A stretch of DNA of 64,000 nucleotides, taken from assembly GCA_002914845.1 (NCBI GenBank), contig JXTC01000005.1, positions 1,474,394-1,538,393 of the forward strand, in the 5' to 3' direction. Origin of the DNA: Trema orientale. Lineage: Eukaryota > Streptophyta > Magnoliopsida > Rosales > Cannabaceae. The notes below the pieces were generated by a model, which made no database searches, was not told the origin of the DNA, and was given only the letters and a program-made list of their open reading frames with translations. Made by a program: the position numbers and the translations under genes. This document shows, piece by piece, positions 47,243 through 60,570 of the stretch; within the stretch, counting starts at the first letter, position 1; every line of letters starts with the position of its first letter.

Positions 47243-50200
47243 CTACTCCGTGGCTGCAAGAACTGCTGGCCCTTCCACCTGTGATTTCAACCCCAACCAA
47301 GTAGACAGATTAGTGGAATTGAATCAACTAATATGTGGCTGTAATTAACTCCATTAAAGTTGGTCTCCATTGTTTGCCACACAATAAGAAAAGAAGAAAA
47401 ATCAAGTTAAATGAGAGTAACAAGTCAGGGTCGGATTTGCTCTTATTGCTACTTTAGTATATGCTGCGATGTCATAAGTAGGAAATGGGAATGTTGACAA
47501 TGTGAAGAAATGTCATGATCCGGTCCACAATGCAGAAAGTATGAAATTCTGGGTTTTTTAGTCCCAACAAATATGAGTAAATCCTATATTCATATAAAAT
47601 GAAGGAAAGAGGCTTTTCATAGTCCATTTTATCCTATGAATTGCTGAGTTGCTAGTTTTTATTTCAGTGAATATACAACGTTCCAATAATGATCTGCCAC
47701 AAGCATATTAGAACTAGCAAAACTCTGTAGACAATTGCTGTCTTGAATTTCATCTTAGAGTAGCTAAATTCAATATAAAAGGCATGATCGATAGTGGGAA
47801 CTTCGAGACAATTATATAGAAGAACCAGATTGCTATAATGTGCCAAATTGTGTCTGCATATTTGTAATTCTTCATGTTACCTTATATTTTGCACCCCAGA
47901 TCTCTTCATCAGTAGCAGGCACAGCAGTGATTTTGTTCTTAGGATTCTCGAAACTTCTCAGTCCTCCCACGGTCGTAGAGAAGAAACATCCTGACCATCA
48001 AATGCAACCATCATCAACAAAAAGGCACCCAAGAAAATACCAAAATGGAATATCGATTCGAAATATAATTTAGGTAAAGTTCAAGCTGATGGTTTTTTCA
48101 GTTTGTAGATGCAACTCCATATTTATTTATTTATTTTTTCTGTTCTCATTTATAAACCATGAGCAACCAATAGTTGCTGGATACGTATGTCATCTATTTA
48201 AGTACAATCTTCACACACCTTGAGGGAATGAAGCAAGTGACTTGCCACAAGCACCCTTGAGCAATTCTGCATTGTCAGCGAAAGCCACATATCCATCAGC
48301 CGTGATTCCCCAATACAAAGGAACCTTACCAAATTGGTCCTGTCCAAATCCCACCAACCAAAATTGTTGTTAGAGACCAACACCAAAGATATTAAGCTTC
48401 ACCAAGGAACTTGCTAGGTGAATGTAGGAGTGGTGACTTACAGAAGCCACAAACAAGGTGGAAGTGGACTTGTCGAAAACTATGAAAGCGAAACTTCCAC
48501 TTAAGTGACCAACAACATGGTTAGGAGGGTAAGGTGCCCGATCGCGCAGTGCCTTGTAAGCTTCAATGACCAAAATCACTTCATTTGCAGACTTGGCAAG
48601 CCCATATTGTTGCCTCAGACTCCCCAAGTTGTCAAGTGCTCCTTCAAACAAGCAGAATATTTCATCCTTCACGGCAAATGATCTGCCAATTTCAAAACCA
48701 ATTCATATAAGTTATACTTGCACAAGATTATATGACAGATTTACTTAGTTATGTGTAAAAACAAGTACTTATAATCCAATTTAGAAGAGTTTATTATTGC
48801 CAAGTTCCGAGCAGCCTATTTATACCTTTGTTCTCAAATAAAATGATTGTCCGAACTGCAAATATACAATCCACTAAAATGATGTTACCTAATATCAATC
48901 ATCCAAGACTTTAGGGGAAAATAAAGCTTGGTTATTGATGTCACCTGTCACATTTCTCATTTATCAATTTTATCTTCTCTTTTTTTTTTCAAAAAAAAAT
49001 TTTTTTTGAAGTAAATGCCACGTCATGTAGTTGTTATTATGTCAATCAGGAATCCTAGCATAGAACCATGATTGGGACACCCACTAAAGAAAAACCAATT
49101 CAACTAGCCAATAGCCAATAATGACATAACCAAAAAAAAAAAGCAGATTCCAAAACCAGTAACTATAGCAGGTCACAGTATGGTCTCTCCCACCAAAAAC
49201 CTCATCCTACTTTAAGAAAGCAATAAAATAATCATATCCATGTCCGGTGTCAACAAGTGGGATTTGAATTGTTGTGATCGCAGACGAAAACTGATCCTTA
49301 CTCCTTATACTCTTTGAGGTCAATTTACTAATTACTAGAACATATGGGACTATGTGTTAGAGGGTGAGAGTTTTAAAGGAAATAAAGTAGAGAATAATAA
49401 AAGATTGAAAGCGAGATATCGCCATAAAATAATTCTATTATGATAGAAGAAGAAAGAAAAACATATAAGAGCTCATTACGCCTGTTCTATCAGATAATTT
49501 AAAAATGTTAATATAACGTTTATAAATATATAATTGAATAAAAAAAGATACCCAATGAAAAAACGCTAGCTCTGCTTAACCATAATACTATGTATCATGA
49601 CTTTTCTTAATCAATACATATTTACATTTCAATTCGAGATTAATTAATTAGGACACAAAAACTTCTACAATTTTACGATTTGAACAAGCAATCAATATCA
49701 TCACTACGAATGGTATATAAAATGTGTTTTTGTTATATGCATATCACTAATCAAGGTTGTTCATTGGTCTAGGTACCACCCCAGATTCTATACCAATAAA
49801 CGATTCTGATAATCACGATGCTCTGCCAATGTCCTAATAACTCATGATATATGGCTTTTCTTTTTCCTAAATAAAAAGATTGTTATTTATCACTCATGTA
49901 AAGGCTTCGTTTAAGATTGCTTCTAGAATCTGATAATCACGATGCTCTGCCAATGTCCTAATAACTCATGATATATGGCCTCTTTTCCCCCTAAATAAAA
50001 GGACTGTTATTTATCACTCATGTAAATGCTTCGTTTAAGATTGCTTCTAGAATCTACTTTTAATATTTAAAAGAGTGAAAGTAAAAAGGGGGAAGAGGAG
50101 ACTGGTAAGTTATTGTTTTTCAACAAATTTTAAAAATTGCTATGTAACCACTATTTCAGGTAGATTGTTTTTCAAAGTTAATTCTATTGTTATAATACAA

Positions 50201-51754
50201 ATTATCTAAAATAATATTTATGTATACAATCTATAATTTACCAAATAACACTTGATAGTTTTAAACAATACAACAGTTTTATAAATTAAAGTTACCAAAA
50301 ACTTAAAATTTTTTTTTCATAGATGCTTTTTGTTCACAGTAGGATTATTTTGTTCACAGACGCTTTTTGTTCACAGCAAGGTTACGCCACAACTACAGCA
50401 CAATACAACACAACATAATAATGCCAAACTAGAACCACAACTACAACTACAGCACAATACAACACAGCATAATAATACCAAACTAGCCCTAAAGATAGTC
50501 ACCAAACATAAAAATATGGGTGTTAGCTCTATAGTTCATACTTCCTAGAGATAAGATTTAAGAACATGTCTTTATATTTCGAAGATCGTCCGGTAAATAC
50601 CATTTTCCTCAATTTTGGGTTTGATCGGGTTTAGGCTTTAGCAGTCTAATTCCACAACAAAAAAGTCCGAACTCCAAAACCACAACTCACCCACTTGGAT
50701 AAAGACAGCTTACAGCTTACGTTAACCTTAATCTAAACCGTCCCTGGAAGTGTATCTAGACGACCACAAACACCTGGATTCTGCCACGTGTCCAACCAAG
50801 TTGCGAGACGATTCCCTCGTGAAACCAAGTCAAAAAGAATCTAGATAAGGTCACGTGGCAATCATGCGACAGACACCTATCCCCACAAGACAAAATTCCC
50901 CAAAAAAAATTCCTCTTAAATTAAAAAAAAAAAAACCAACAAAAAAATTCTTCATACTCTAAAATTATGGCCATAATTTGGATCTATAACCAATCAAATC
51001 CCAAAAACCTAAACAACAAAATTAAATAATAAAGAAACCAAAAATCTTCGTTCGCAACCTTACAAAAGTCTCGTATTTTCAAATTTTTTTGATAATTATG
51101 TATATCAAACCATGCTCCACAAGAACCAGAATATTTCACAATTCACATATATGTATTTTCAAGGAGACCAAGCAATCAAGATGAGCATCATCTAATTACT
51201 ATTCTCAATAAAAAAAAATCATATAATTACTAATGAAGCATTTTTGGCCATAACTAAGAACTGACACGTGTCCGTCAACCTTCAAAAAATTATAATTTCA
51301 TGAATTTAAACGCGGCTTATTAATTTCAGATCAGAAATGATGATAGTTTAGTTATAGTAATTTTTAGTTTAGTTAGTACTTATTTTCTGCTATGGAGTTT
51401 ATTAGTCAAACTATCAACGGCCGGAAGAAAGGTCCACCCATTGGACGGTCAGGGACATTTGGTCAATATAACTTAATAACACTGCGATGAAGATGATCAG
51501 ATAAAATCAAAGGCGATGATGATGATCATGATGATGGCCAATATAATTTACCTTGGCTGCAAGGCAGACTCATTGTGGTGAGTATAGGCGAGCTGGGCTT
51601 GCTCACCAACCTGTACGGACACCGCGGAGGCGTTGGTCTCGAGGAACCGGTTGACCAGCGCCGCCGACGTGATCTTCGGCGATGGGGTCCGGCTCCCGGC
51701 GGCCACCAGCTCGTCCGGCGGCGAAACGATGGAGCTGCTGAACACACCCAACAT
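47243..51754 (-). CDS. Stem-specific TSJT1 / aluminium-induced (DUF3700) protein
   Basis: The family has a glutamine-amidotransferase class II-like fold and responds to aluminium, auxin or stress; the biochemical role is unsettled. Exons 51754-51552, 48682-48442, 48339-48219, 47990-47881 and 47278-47243 join in frame to 236 residues, the usual family length. Recognisable blocks are MLGVFSSSIVSPPDELVAAG at the N terminus, SALQPRSFAVKDEIFCLFEG at the exon 1/2 joint, VGHLSGSFAFIVFD in exon 2, DQFGKVPLYWGITADG in exon 3 and the C-terminal ATDEEIWGA. Residue 2 is Leu, so the N-terminal nucleophile Cys of true amidotransferases is absent, as is normal here. Intron 1 is 2.9 kb, far longer than the others. 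TATAAAT on the minus strand at 51945-51939 suits a core promoter. Confidence 0.93.
49802..50055. repeat. 124-bp tandem duplication in TSJT1 intron 1
   Basis: The unit starting tctgataatcacgatgctct occurs at about 49804 and again at about 49928, and both copies end with gcttctagaatct-like sequence. The copies differ by only a few substitutions (for example cttttc versus cctctt), so the duplication is recent. Confidence 0.9.
50389..50486. repeat. 54-bp tandem duplication in TSJT1 intron 1
   Basis: The block acaactacagcacaatacaa extending to aaactag is present at 50389-50432 and 50443-50486, with two differences. Just before it, tttttgttcacag is repeated at about 50327 and 50364. Confidence 0.85.
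50783..51272. promoter_or_regulatory. Three ACGTG boxes in TSJT1 intron 1
   Basis: GCCACGTGTC (50783-50792), TCACGTGGCA (50851-50860) and GACACGTGTC (51263-51272) are G-box/ABRE-type sites, the last a perfect palindrome. They sit within 500 bp at the 5' end of the large first intron (in gene orientation). They may act as an intronic enhancer or downstream promoter; this is inference. Confidence 0.55.
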
Positions 51755-51938
51755 GGCTCACTCTTTTCTTTTTTTTTTCTTTTTTTTTTTGGGGGGGAGG
51801 GGAAAAAATTAAAAGAAAAGGAAAAGAAAATTTGGTGGCGAGAAAATTCTCTCTCTTACGAGAAAGTTCTCTGTCTAAGATAGAAAGTTAAAAGAGCTTG
51901 GCCCGGAAATGGAATTGAGAATGGGGCGGTGGGTTGTC

Positions 51939-51945
51939 ATTTATA
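51939..51945 (-). promoter_or_regulatory. TATA box of TSJT1 gene
   Basis: TATAAAT on the minus strand, about 185 bp upstream of the start codon. Confidence 0.5.
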
Positions 51946-52392
51946 GAAAGAACAGAGGAGGGTAGTATTGCCATTTAAGAGTCCTTGGATTTTTTTTTAT
52001 TTTTTATTTTCGTGAAATAATCTGATTAAAGATTAAAGAATGACCGGAGGGGAAGGCATGCGGTGGTGTGGGACCCACGACGGGCGATGAATTTCGAGTG
52101 TCGTATGCAGACGTGGGGGCGGAGTGTGGGCCCCTTACGTAAGCCACGGTGAATTTTAAATAATTTATTATGGAAGGGGCAGCGGGGAGGGCAGCCCATA
52201 TTCGAGTGAGGAAGGGTCCAGATATTTCTTGCCAGAGATCGGTCAGGTTCTGCCACGTCGGATTCGATAACGTTGGTCTTCATGCCATTGCTTGGTGGCC
52301 CGTACTGGAGATTTATTCTTAAATTTCAAAATGTCATCAGATATTTCCAGAAGGCTTAAGATTAGGAAACCAAAATTTTGCATTAAAAATTT

Positions 52393-52475
52393 GGGCGCGT
52401 CTACAGTAAAGGCGCCTCTACGTAGGGCCACCCTTTATATATTTTTTGATGGGAATCTGTGAAGAATCTCCCCCT
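52393..52475. mobile_element. Truncated family D element
   Basis: gggcgcgtctacagtaaagg followed by cgcctctacgtaggg matches the termini of the element at 32740-32912, and gatgggaatctgtg matches its subterminal block. The opposite end is missing. Confidence 0.65.
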
Positions 52476-52646
52476 AAAAATTTATGTTAGTGATGTGTCA
52501 TTATTTTTAGTCACATAATTTTAAATGGTGTAATTCCACATTTGAAAAAATAAGTGGTTAAAATGAATGTTACTTCATGTATATAAATTTTTGGTATAAG
52601 ATATTAGTGTCTATAATATTACTTTTTTTTTAAAAAGAGCACTGTT

Positions 52647-53017
52647 GACGAAGTGTGTTGGCTCAAGTGATAAGAGCACCCATTATCTGAGATATCGGTT
52701 CTAAGTTCGAATCATACTTGAGGTAGCTTGAAAATCTATTATCCCTAATAGTATGAGGTGAGAATTAGGTAGTAGTAGATATTTTCCTTTACTTATATAA
52801 CTCTATTGAAAATCTCATATTTTATTAATTTGATAAGAGCACCCATTATCTGAGATAAGAGCACCCATTACCTGAGATCTCGGTTCTAAGTTCGAATCAC
52901 ACCTGAGGTAGCGTGAAAATCTATTATCCCTAATAGTGTGAGGTGAGAATTAGGTAGTAGTAGATATTTTCCTTTACTTATATAACTCTATTAAAAATCT
53001 CATATTTTATTAATTTG
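52647..53017 (+). mobile_element. SINE with tandem duplication of its body
   Basis: The first copy starts gacgaagtgtgttggctcaa with A box TGGCTCAAGTGA (52659-52670) and B box AAGTTCGAATC (52703-52713). It continues to the conserved tail with ctattatccctaatagtatg. From 52833 the sequence resumes within the A-box region (ataagagcacccattatctg, a short piece repeated once more) and runs again through the B box and tail to 53017. The two long copies are over 90 percent identical by eye. Confidence 0.75.
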
Positions 53018-53019
53018 TA

Positions 53020-56000
53020 AATATTATTTACAAATTATAGTAAAATTCACATATCGTAGAATTGAAAAAAAAAATAATAATAATTCTAATACATCTCTTC
53101 CAAAATATATATATCCCGTATATATTGTACTTAGGGGTGTACTAAAGATTGAGAACTTAGGGCAAAGATATAATGATAATAAGAACAAAAGCCACGTATT
53201 AGTAAAAGTGCAGAATTATAATCTAAATTTATAGACACGTTTTCTTATGCTACTTTCACTTATTTGTGTTTTTTCTCTAATTTTTTTAATAAATTTAATT
53301 GTTAATCTAATATAGAAATTGAATGACAATAATTCATTGCTGTAGACAAATATTATAAGTGTTATCATATTTTAGTGACGACCATTATCAATGAGGAAAT
53401 ATAGAATCTCAGAATTATACAACTAGAAATCTCTAAGGAATACATCTTTTGCTCTTGGAAATCACTTATATCACCAAAGACATGTTACCTAGGAATAACT
53501 TTACGCATTTTACAAAATATTAAAAAATAATTTGATTGATGTGTCATTATATTATTTAAATCAATTTATTTTTCCATATAATTTATCATGCATGATGCTT
53601 GGTATTTTTTATTAACTAATTATTGGAAATCTCAAAAAAAAAAATAGTAAATAAAACTTATTATCAGCAAGGCTGCTTTAGAAAAAAAAAAAAGAAGATA
53701 ATAATAATTGATATGTTTTTTGTCATATTACAACATATTTTAAAACATTTGTCCACCTTCTCTTCTCCCATTATTTTTCTAAATCTTGGAACAATCTACT
53801 AATTCGAGAAGCACTTAAAAAATTGATTAGGCTGCCGAAAAACCAAGTCATAAATTATGATGTTTTTGTTTTTTTGTTGAAGTTAAAGCATAGGAGTTAC
53901 AACTAAAAGGATCTCAAATTAAGCTCGGTGTGGAAATATTTAATTCCATTCGTTAAAATGTCTATTATAATTTTCACCCAAAAAAAAAAAAAGAATGTCT
54001 ATTATAATAAATTGAGATATAGCATATTCATATAAATATGAGATACTGAATGATGTAAACTTTTGTCTCACTACCTCCCTAAAAAACTATAATTTACTTC
54101 TAAAAGTAACTACATAAAAGAATTTCAAAACCCGCAGCGATCGATTTTTTATTTTTTATTTTTTGGGAATGGTTACCTGAAGGAGCTGTCTACCCCAAAT
54201 TGAGCTTATTTACTACTTTGGTACTTTACCTAATGAAGGGAAATGACTTCATTTTCTATCTCGTTTCCACCTTTATTAAACATATTTAAACGAATAAGAT
54301 AAAATGACATTACGTTGTATCAATATGAGTTGTAAATTGTCAAATTTCATCCATCGCAGAAGTGTATACCCTCAACAAGCAAAATTCTACTTTTCGAAAA
54401 AAAAAAAATTAAAATTCTTCTATTCAATTATTAAAAAAAGGGATTTTTTTTTTCGCGGAAAAAAAGGGGTAAAATTATTCTTTATGGATGAGCGTCAATT
54501 AATATATTATTTGGGCACATGTTACATTGTCAACAAAATCACTATCATCTTGCATATATATAATTTAAATTCCTTTAAAAAGAAAAAAAATCAATACATA
54601 AAAAAGAAGGAAAAAGCTATTCTAGCACTCTCCCACAAAGCACTAGATCCCGATCGCGACGAAGATTGCAAATAGCAAAATGATGTGTCACCTTTTATGA
54701 CTATGAAAGCTCAATCAACTTAAATTTAAATTGCCATTTAAACTATTTAACAAACTCGACTGTTTCATTTTCCAAAAATAACACAACTTTTTTAATTTTA
54801 TTTTTATTTTTACCTATTTTACTCTAGTTTGGGAATCTATATTTTCATTCAGTTTTAGTATTCTAATTCATGTCTAATAAATGAATTGATGCAGTATCAT
54901 AATATAACTTCAAATAAAACTTATAAACTTCATGAAAAAATTGAACAAAATAGTTTCATATTTTAGATAATGCTACATACTTTTATTGGTTAGTCCAGAA
55001 TTTGGACAACAAAATTAGACCTAAAAATTAAAGTTATTGGTTATGGATCCAATTAAATAATTTTGCCATAAATACAAAAAATAGACGGGTCCAAGCTTCT
55101 AAGCTACAAAAACCATGGGTGGACATTTAGTTTTCCAGTGTTCTGAGGGCAACTTGGATTAAAACTAAGGGATACAAGAAGTTTACTAGTCAGCTAATTG
55201 CTATAAAGAATATTAGAAATGGTACTAACATAGATCATTAAATGTTAAAATATTTGAAGGGACAGGCAGACAATGGATTCTTCATATGCTGGGGATTGAT
55301 ACTATCAGAAAAATTGAGAAACAAATTAAAAAAAAATAAAAATAAACATCATTTTCCATTATACTATTGAAATGCACCTCCTAGTCCTAGTCATACCAAA
55401 GCAAATAATGCTTTATTTTATTCCTTTGAAAAGAAGATGCATTTATGAATCTAAGATTCCATATAATATGCTAAAAATAACTGACCCTACCATAAAATAT
55501 ATCGCCGGCGCAAATAATTTATTAAGGTTAATTATGGTACTTAAGCTTTTAAACTTGGTGAATTATATTTTATCTAAATTGAATTTGGAAGGCTAGGAGT
55601 TTTGATAATGATCAGTTGGTGAACATGGCTTGTAGCCTTGTACAAGAAGAATAAATATTTGTGGGGGCCGCTAGATAAAGAACGGTCCATCGTATATGAT
55701 GCGCCTTAGGTAGAAATTTTTTGTCTGTATTTACAATATTGGGAAAAAAAATGAGACCCAAGTTTCAAAATATCCTATATATAAACTGAAAAAAAATACT
55801 TGAATTTTGGGTGTTATACAATTTAAATCATGAAATTTAGATTTATATAAAATAATATTCTAAAATTAAAAATTTCTTAAAATTAATTAATGAGTTGAAT
55901 TTTTGAATAACTCTAACTGATAAAAGACAATAATATCCTCAAAATTAAAGAGAATAATAAGGACTAACATAGTTTTAATAGAAGATATTATTATTTTTTG

Positions 56001-58690
56001 GTTATTAAAATTAGTCAAAAAATCAGTTTACAGTATTAATTTTTAGAAATTCTTATTCTTAAGATATTATTTTTTGGTTATTAAAATTAGTCAAAAAGTC
56101 AGTTTACAGTATTAATTTTTAGAAATTCTTATTCTTAAGATATTATTTTATGGAGTCTAAATTTCAGATTTTAAATTACAGAACATTCAAAATTCAAGAG
56201 ATGTTTTAGCAGTTCACCCTTTCCTATATATTTTATTTTTTCTCTCACCTACAGAAAATGAAAACGAATTAAACAATATTCTGAAAAACTGATTTTAAAG
56301 AGAGAGAGAGAAAACAAAAGTACGGTAGATCGTGAGTTCTTTGAGTTTTACCTCTTTGTCCCCACCATTATCCAAAAAAAAAAAAAAAACTCGGAACATT
56401 GTACTCTACGCCCATGGTTTTCTTTGCAAATAGCACACAGTCTTGCTGACTTCAATAATATCTTGTACCTCTTACAATTTTCTTTTTCCCCCTGTTCTGT
56501 CTTTATAAAATAATTTTAGCAGATTAATTTAGAATTATTCTTTTCCAACTTTCTTAAATGGAGAGTTTGATTTAATTATTTTTTCTTCGAGTCTAGACGG
56601 ATCTTGGAAAGAAGCATATATAATTGTTAATCTTTTTAGTCGAGGGTGGAAGAATGCCAACATATATAGATATACCATAGTATATTAAGTTGTAGTTACC
56701 ATTTGATTATACGTACAACTACTTATTTTTTGCTTAAGAAACACTAAATACTAATTTCTATTACTATAGTAATTACGGACTTTAAAAAAAATTGGAGAAA
56801 GATTTAATTCTAATTTAAGTATACATGAATAGGCTTTTCCTAGAGATCAAGAAAGATCGTAAGAACCCATTGTGTGGGCTTTAAACCTGAATTGCAATCA
56901 AATTAGAATTTACAGTTTTACTCATAATAGAATACTTGCCAATTATTACAAATTCCGTAATACTTATTGTTATAACTTTTATATCATTTGATGGCTAAAG
57001 TTTAGTAAACAAATTCATGATATCACCAAATCGATCTGGATTCTAGACTTACTATGTCAGTGAATCAGTCAATTTTAAAAACTTATCTCAAGTTTATAGT
57101 ACAATAGTATTTCTTTGTATTGGTTTAAAAGAATAATGTCAGGAATTTAGAATTAAATATTTCCACTTTTATCGTCACTTTTTTTTTTTTAAATTTTATT
57201 ATTAAGTTTAAGAAGTGTACTGAAGGATGTTTACTAAATTTTGGATTCCAAATGATTAGATAATTGATTTTTCAGAATATAACCAGTATATGATAATTAA
57301 ATTCATTTGGTAACATACCATTTCGTAGTTAATCAAAACTTGATAATAAATAAGTTGTTGCTTGTAGCGTTGAGCTAATTTTTATAACAATGCCAACCAA
57401 GGAACTAATCTCTTTGTTTCAATCCAATTAGTTTGAAAATCTTTCTCGAGATAACAAGGTTTTATCACTACTGGCAATTAATTATAGACTTCATTCATTT
57501 TATTTATGGTTCTTTTCCTGAAAATTTTATTTATGATTACGGTTCTAAAGTGGTTCACACTTTGCAATTTGATTGGAATTATAGACCAACTCGATGTGAC
57601 AATCAATAAGCACATGGGACCCAATTAGCATCGAAAAGAAGTCTTTAAAGATAAAATGGTAATCTTGACCAAAGTGACAAGAATAGCAATGTAACCCTCT
57701 AATTACTTTCTTATCCTTTCTTTTCTTAAGTGAGTTTAATTATTCCTAATCCTACCAAAGATTGGTCCACGAATGAATGAGTATCTGGTCCAATCAGAAT
57801 ACAGCCCAATGGATAAGACTATTTGACAATCTAGTTTCTAAATAAATTTAGTAGGTTTATCTATTTACAATTGCACCCCAAATTTGTTTTACCTTATTCT
57901 TAAAATCTCTGCATTTTCTCATCTGAAAAAAACAGATTAAATACAGTCTACTACTTTTCACCCTATCTTTCTTGAATTGTTGTCTTTCAAGTATGAACTA
58001 TTTAGTATTCAAATAGAATAGCACCTCGTGCGCCTATTATTTACTTTTTCATTAGCGCTAAGATATTTAATCAAGAAACCGAATTCCAAAACCAATTTTC
58101 TCAACCAAAAGGATACAAATTCAGATTTGTTTCCACCATAGGGAAAAAAAAAAAGAAGAAAAGAAGAAGAAGAAGGAAAAAATAAGACAAAAAAGAATGT
58201 TGGATGGGAATTGTTGGGACCATAGCAATGGGTCTTTCATAATCCAAGATAAAAACACGGTTACTTAGATATACAAAGACCTTGGAGTTTTGACAACCAC
58301 TAAATATTATAAATTGATTATGACGTGTGCTAAAACCCCAATTTTGTTGAGGTAAGTGACGACCGCAACTACTTCTTCCTTTTCCTTTGACTTTGGGACC
58401 CTGTCCAAACTGAAAACAACATAAGATTTTTTATATATATTTAAAAAAAAAATCAATTTAATTTTGGGTGCAAAACAACTTGGCAGTGCTTTACGAGCCA
58501 ATTATCTGTGTGATTCCATTAGATAATATCATAAAAGTATATTTGAGAACAAACTAAAAAGGTTTATATAGAACATATGCAAACGGGATATACAGTATAC
58601 ATCAAACTGATTGGAATCAATTAAATTTTCACACCAATTTATATTCTCCCTAAAGAAAATGCTCAATAGATAATTTGCTTGTTCTTCTTT
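53020..58690. other. AT-rich intergenic region, no gene recognised
   Basis: Open frames such as 54304-54675 and 55372-55596 are low-complexity and lack family similarity. A tandem repeat lies at 55982-56150. I see no RNA gene. Confidence 0.5.
55982..56150. repeat. 76-79-bp tandem repeat
   Basis: aagatattatt...ggttattaaaattagtcaaa...cttattctt starts at 55982, 56061 and (partial) 56137. The first two units are almost identical. Confidence 0.85.
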
Positions 58691-58695
58691 TAGTT

Positions 58696-60570
58696 AAATA
58701 CATTTTTACTCTCTAGGACGAAGTGAGTTGGCTCAAGTGGTAAGAGCACCCACTACTTAGAATCTCGGTCCTCACTACAACATTATAGTAAATTATAACA
58801 GCGGTTAAAAATTGTCGTTAATGCAGGTGCCGTTAGAGTGGCACCTTTGACGGCGGTTATTAACCACCGTTAAAAATTGACCGATAATGGAACCGCCGTT
58901 ATTGGTGAGGAGATCTTTAACGGGAACCGCTGTTAAAAATCTTTTTCAGGAAATTTTTTTTTCCCTCCCTAGGGCAACATTAAACTTGCCTAAAAAGAAT
59001 TTCAAATCAGTTCAAAAATAGACAAACTCAGATATAACTGTAATAAAGTATATATAATAAAAATTAAAATCATGTACATATAACTAAAAAGTTTCTACTA
59101 TATAGACAATATACTCTAACATAAATACATTTAAGAACATGAGTTTCTAGATATATATATCACTAACACTTGCAACTTAAACTTATAGAAAGTTATATTA
59201 ACAATTCTAACATAGATAAAGTGAGCGAATCAAGATACACTCTAACATAAACACCGTATTCCATATAGTTGAGTTGAGATGGACACTATAATTACAATAA
59301 AACTATAGTTAGAATACATAAAGATGAAAGATAAATAAAGACATCTCATACGAACAAACTATATCCCATACCTTAATATGATTCTAAGTTGGACCATCTC
59401 TTTTTCCTCTTCTTTCCATGTCCATATGAAATATTTTGAATGCACTAAAAAAAAACTTGTGTTATAAAAACTAATGGACCAAATAAATAAACATATATTT
59501 TATATATTATACTATACATTATATTAACCATGTTAAGAGATTTATAGTACCCGGTGATTGTCTAAGTGGATATAAGAATCTAAGTGGATATAAGAAATAA
59601 GTATTTTTTGATACACGTTACTACATAGAAATAATATACAAGGTCACGTGAGCGAATATCATTTTTAACACCGAAAAGATAAGAATGCACACCACCAATC
59701 TAATCTTTTTATTCTAATTTAAAGTATTACCATTTTATCATTATGAACCTTCAAATTCAACTCAATTTATACATAGTACAAACTTTTGACTATTCTAAAG
59801 TTAATAAACTAAATAATTTCAAGTTAATGAAAATACTAAGTATACATATTGTAAAGTCACATAATACTAATTAATTCATGGTAATGTGGTTAAACTAATA
59901 AGCTATAATTGCTAATATCCATTATCAAAATAATATAAAATCATCAAATAATATATACTATGAAGATTTAATTTCTAAAAATAATTTTTTCGGATTAATT
60001 AAAATTAGTGAAGAGAAATACCTCAAATTGAGTAAAAATGTTTCAATACTCCAAAATTGAGCCCAAAATTAGTCTACCCATTCAAATTGAAATCTAAATC
60101 AACAAAAAAAAAAAAAAAAATTACATACTCATTGAGAATTGTAGTTATTGATTGTACAAAAATCTAAACTTATCTAGGGCACAAAAAATTACTAAATACT
60201 AACTAATCTTAAAAATTATAAGTATATAAAGCTTACCCAAGTCGAATGGAGTGATTTGAACCAAATGAGAATGATTCTGGCGGTCAAAATCACTAGAATG
60301 AGGGTGGCCGTGTATGAGGAAGACGAAGTTGGGGGTGGTGTGCGAGCTCTNCGGTACAACCGCCGTTAATAATTTGTCGTTAAAAGTCATTTTTTTTGTA
60401 GTACCCAGATTCGAGTCATACCGGAAGTAGGCGTGAAAGCCTATTATCCCTAATGAGATGAAGTGGGGATTGGGTAGTAGTAGGTATTTTCCTTTAATTT
60501 GTAATAAGTGGAAGTTATTAGCTAAGCTCCACTTTTTTTTTTTAAAAAAAAGAAAAAATACATATTACTC
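58696..60570 (+). mobile_element. SINE split by a CACTA-type element
   Basis: The 5' part (58716-58772) has the start gacgaagtgagttggctcaa and A box TGGCTCAAGTGG. The 3' part (60404 to about 60555) has B box AGATTCGAGTC, the conserved ctattatccctaatgagatg block and an A-rich tail. Flanking aaatacatttttactctc and aaatacatattactccc look like a slightly decayed target duplication of the SINE. The two halves rejoin without gap at tcggtcct/agattcga when the inserted element and its 3-bp duplication are removed. Confidence 0.75.
58773..60403. mobile_element. Non-autonomous CACTA-type element, 1.63 kb
   Basis: The left end is CACTACAACA and the right end TTTTTTTGTAGTA; the CACTACAA/TTGTAGTG pair of this superfamily is altered by one base at the right tip. 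Flanking cct (58770-58772) and ccc (60404-60406) fit a 3-bp duplication with one change. Subterminal blocks rich in GCGGTTAAAAATTG, ACCGCCGTTA and their complements appear at both ends (58800-58940 and 60350-60390). No transposase is encoded. Position 60351 is an undetermined base (n). Confidence 0.75.

Noticed and set aside
54304-54675. Open frame of 123 codons
   Set aside because: Lysine and phenylalanine runs come from A- and T-rich DNA; no domain.
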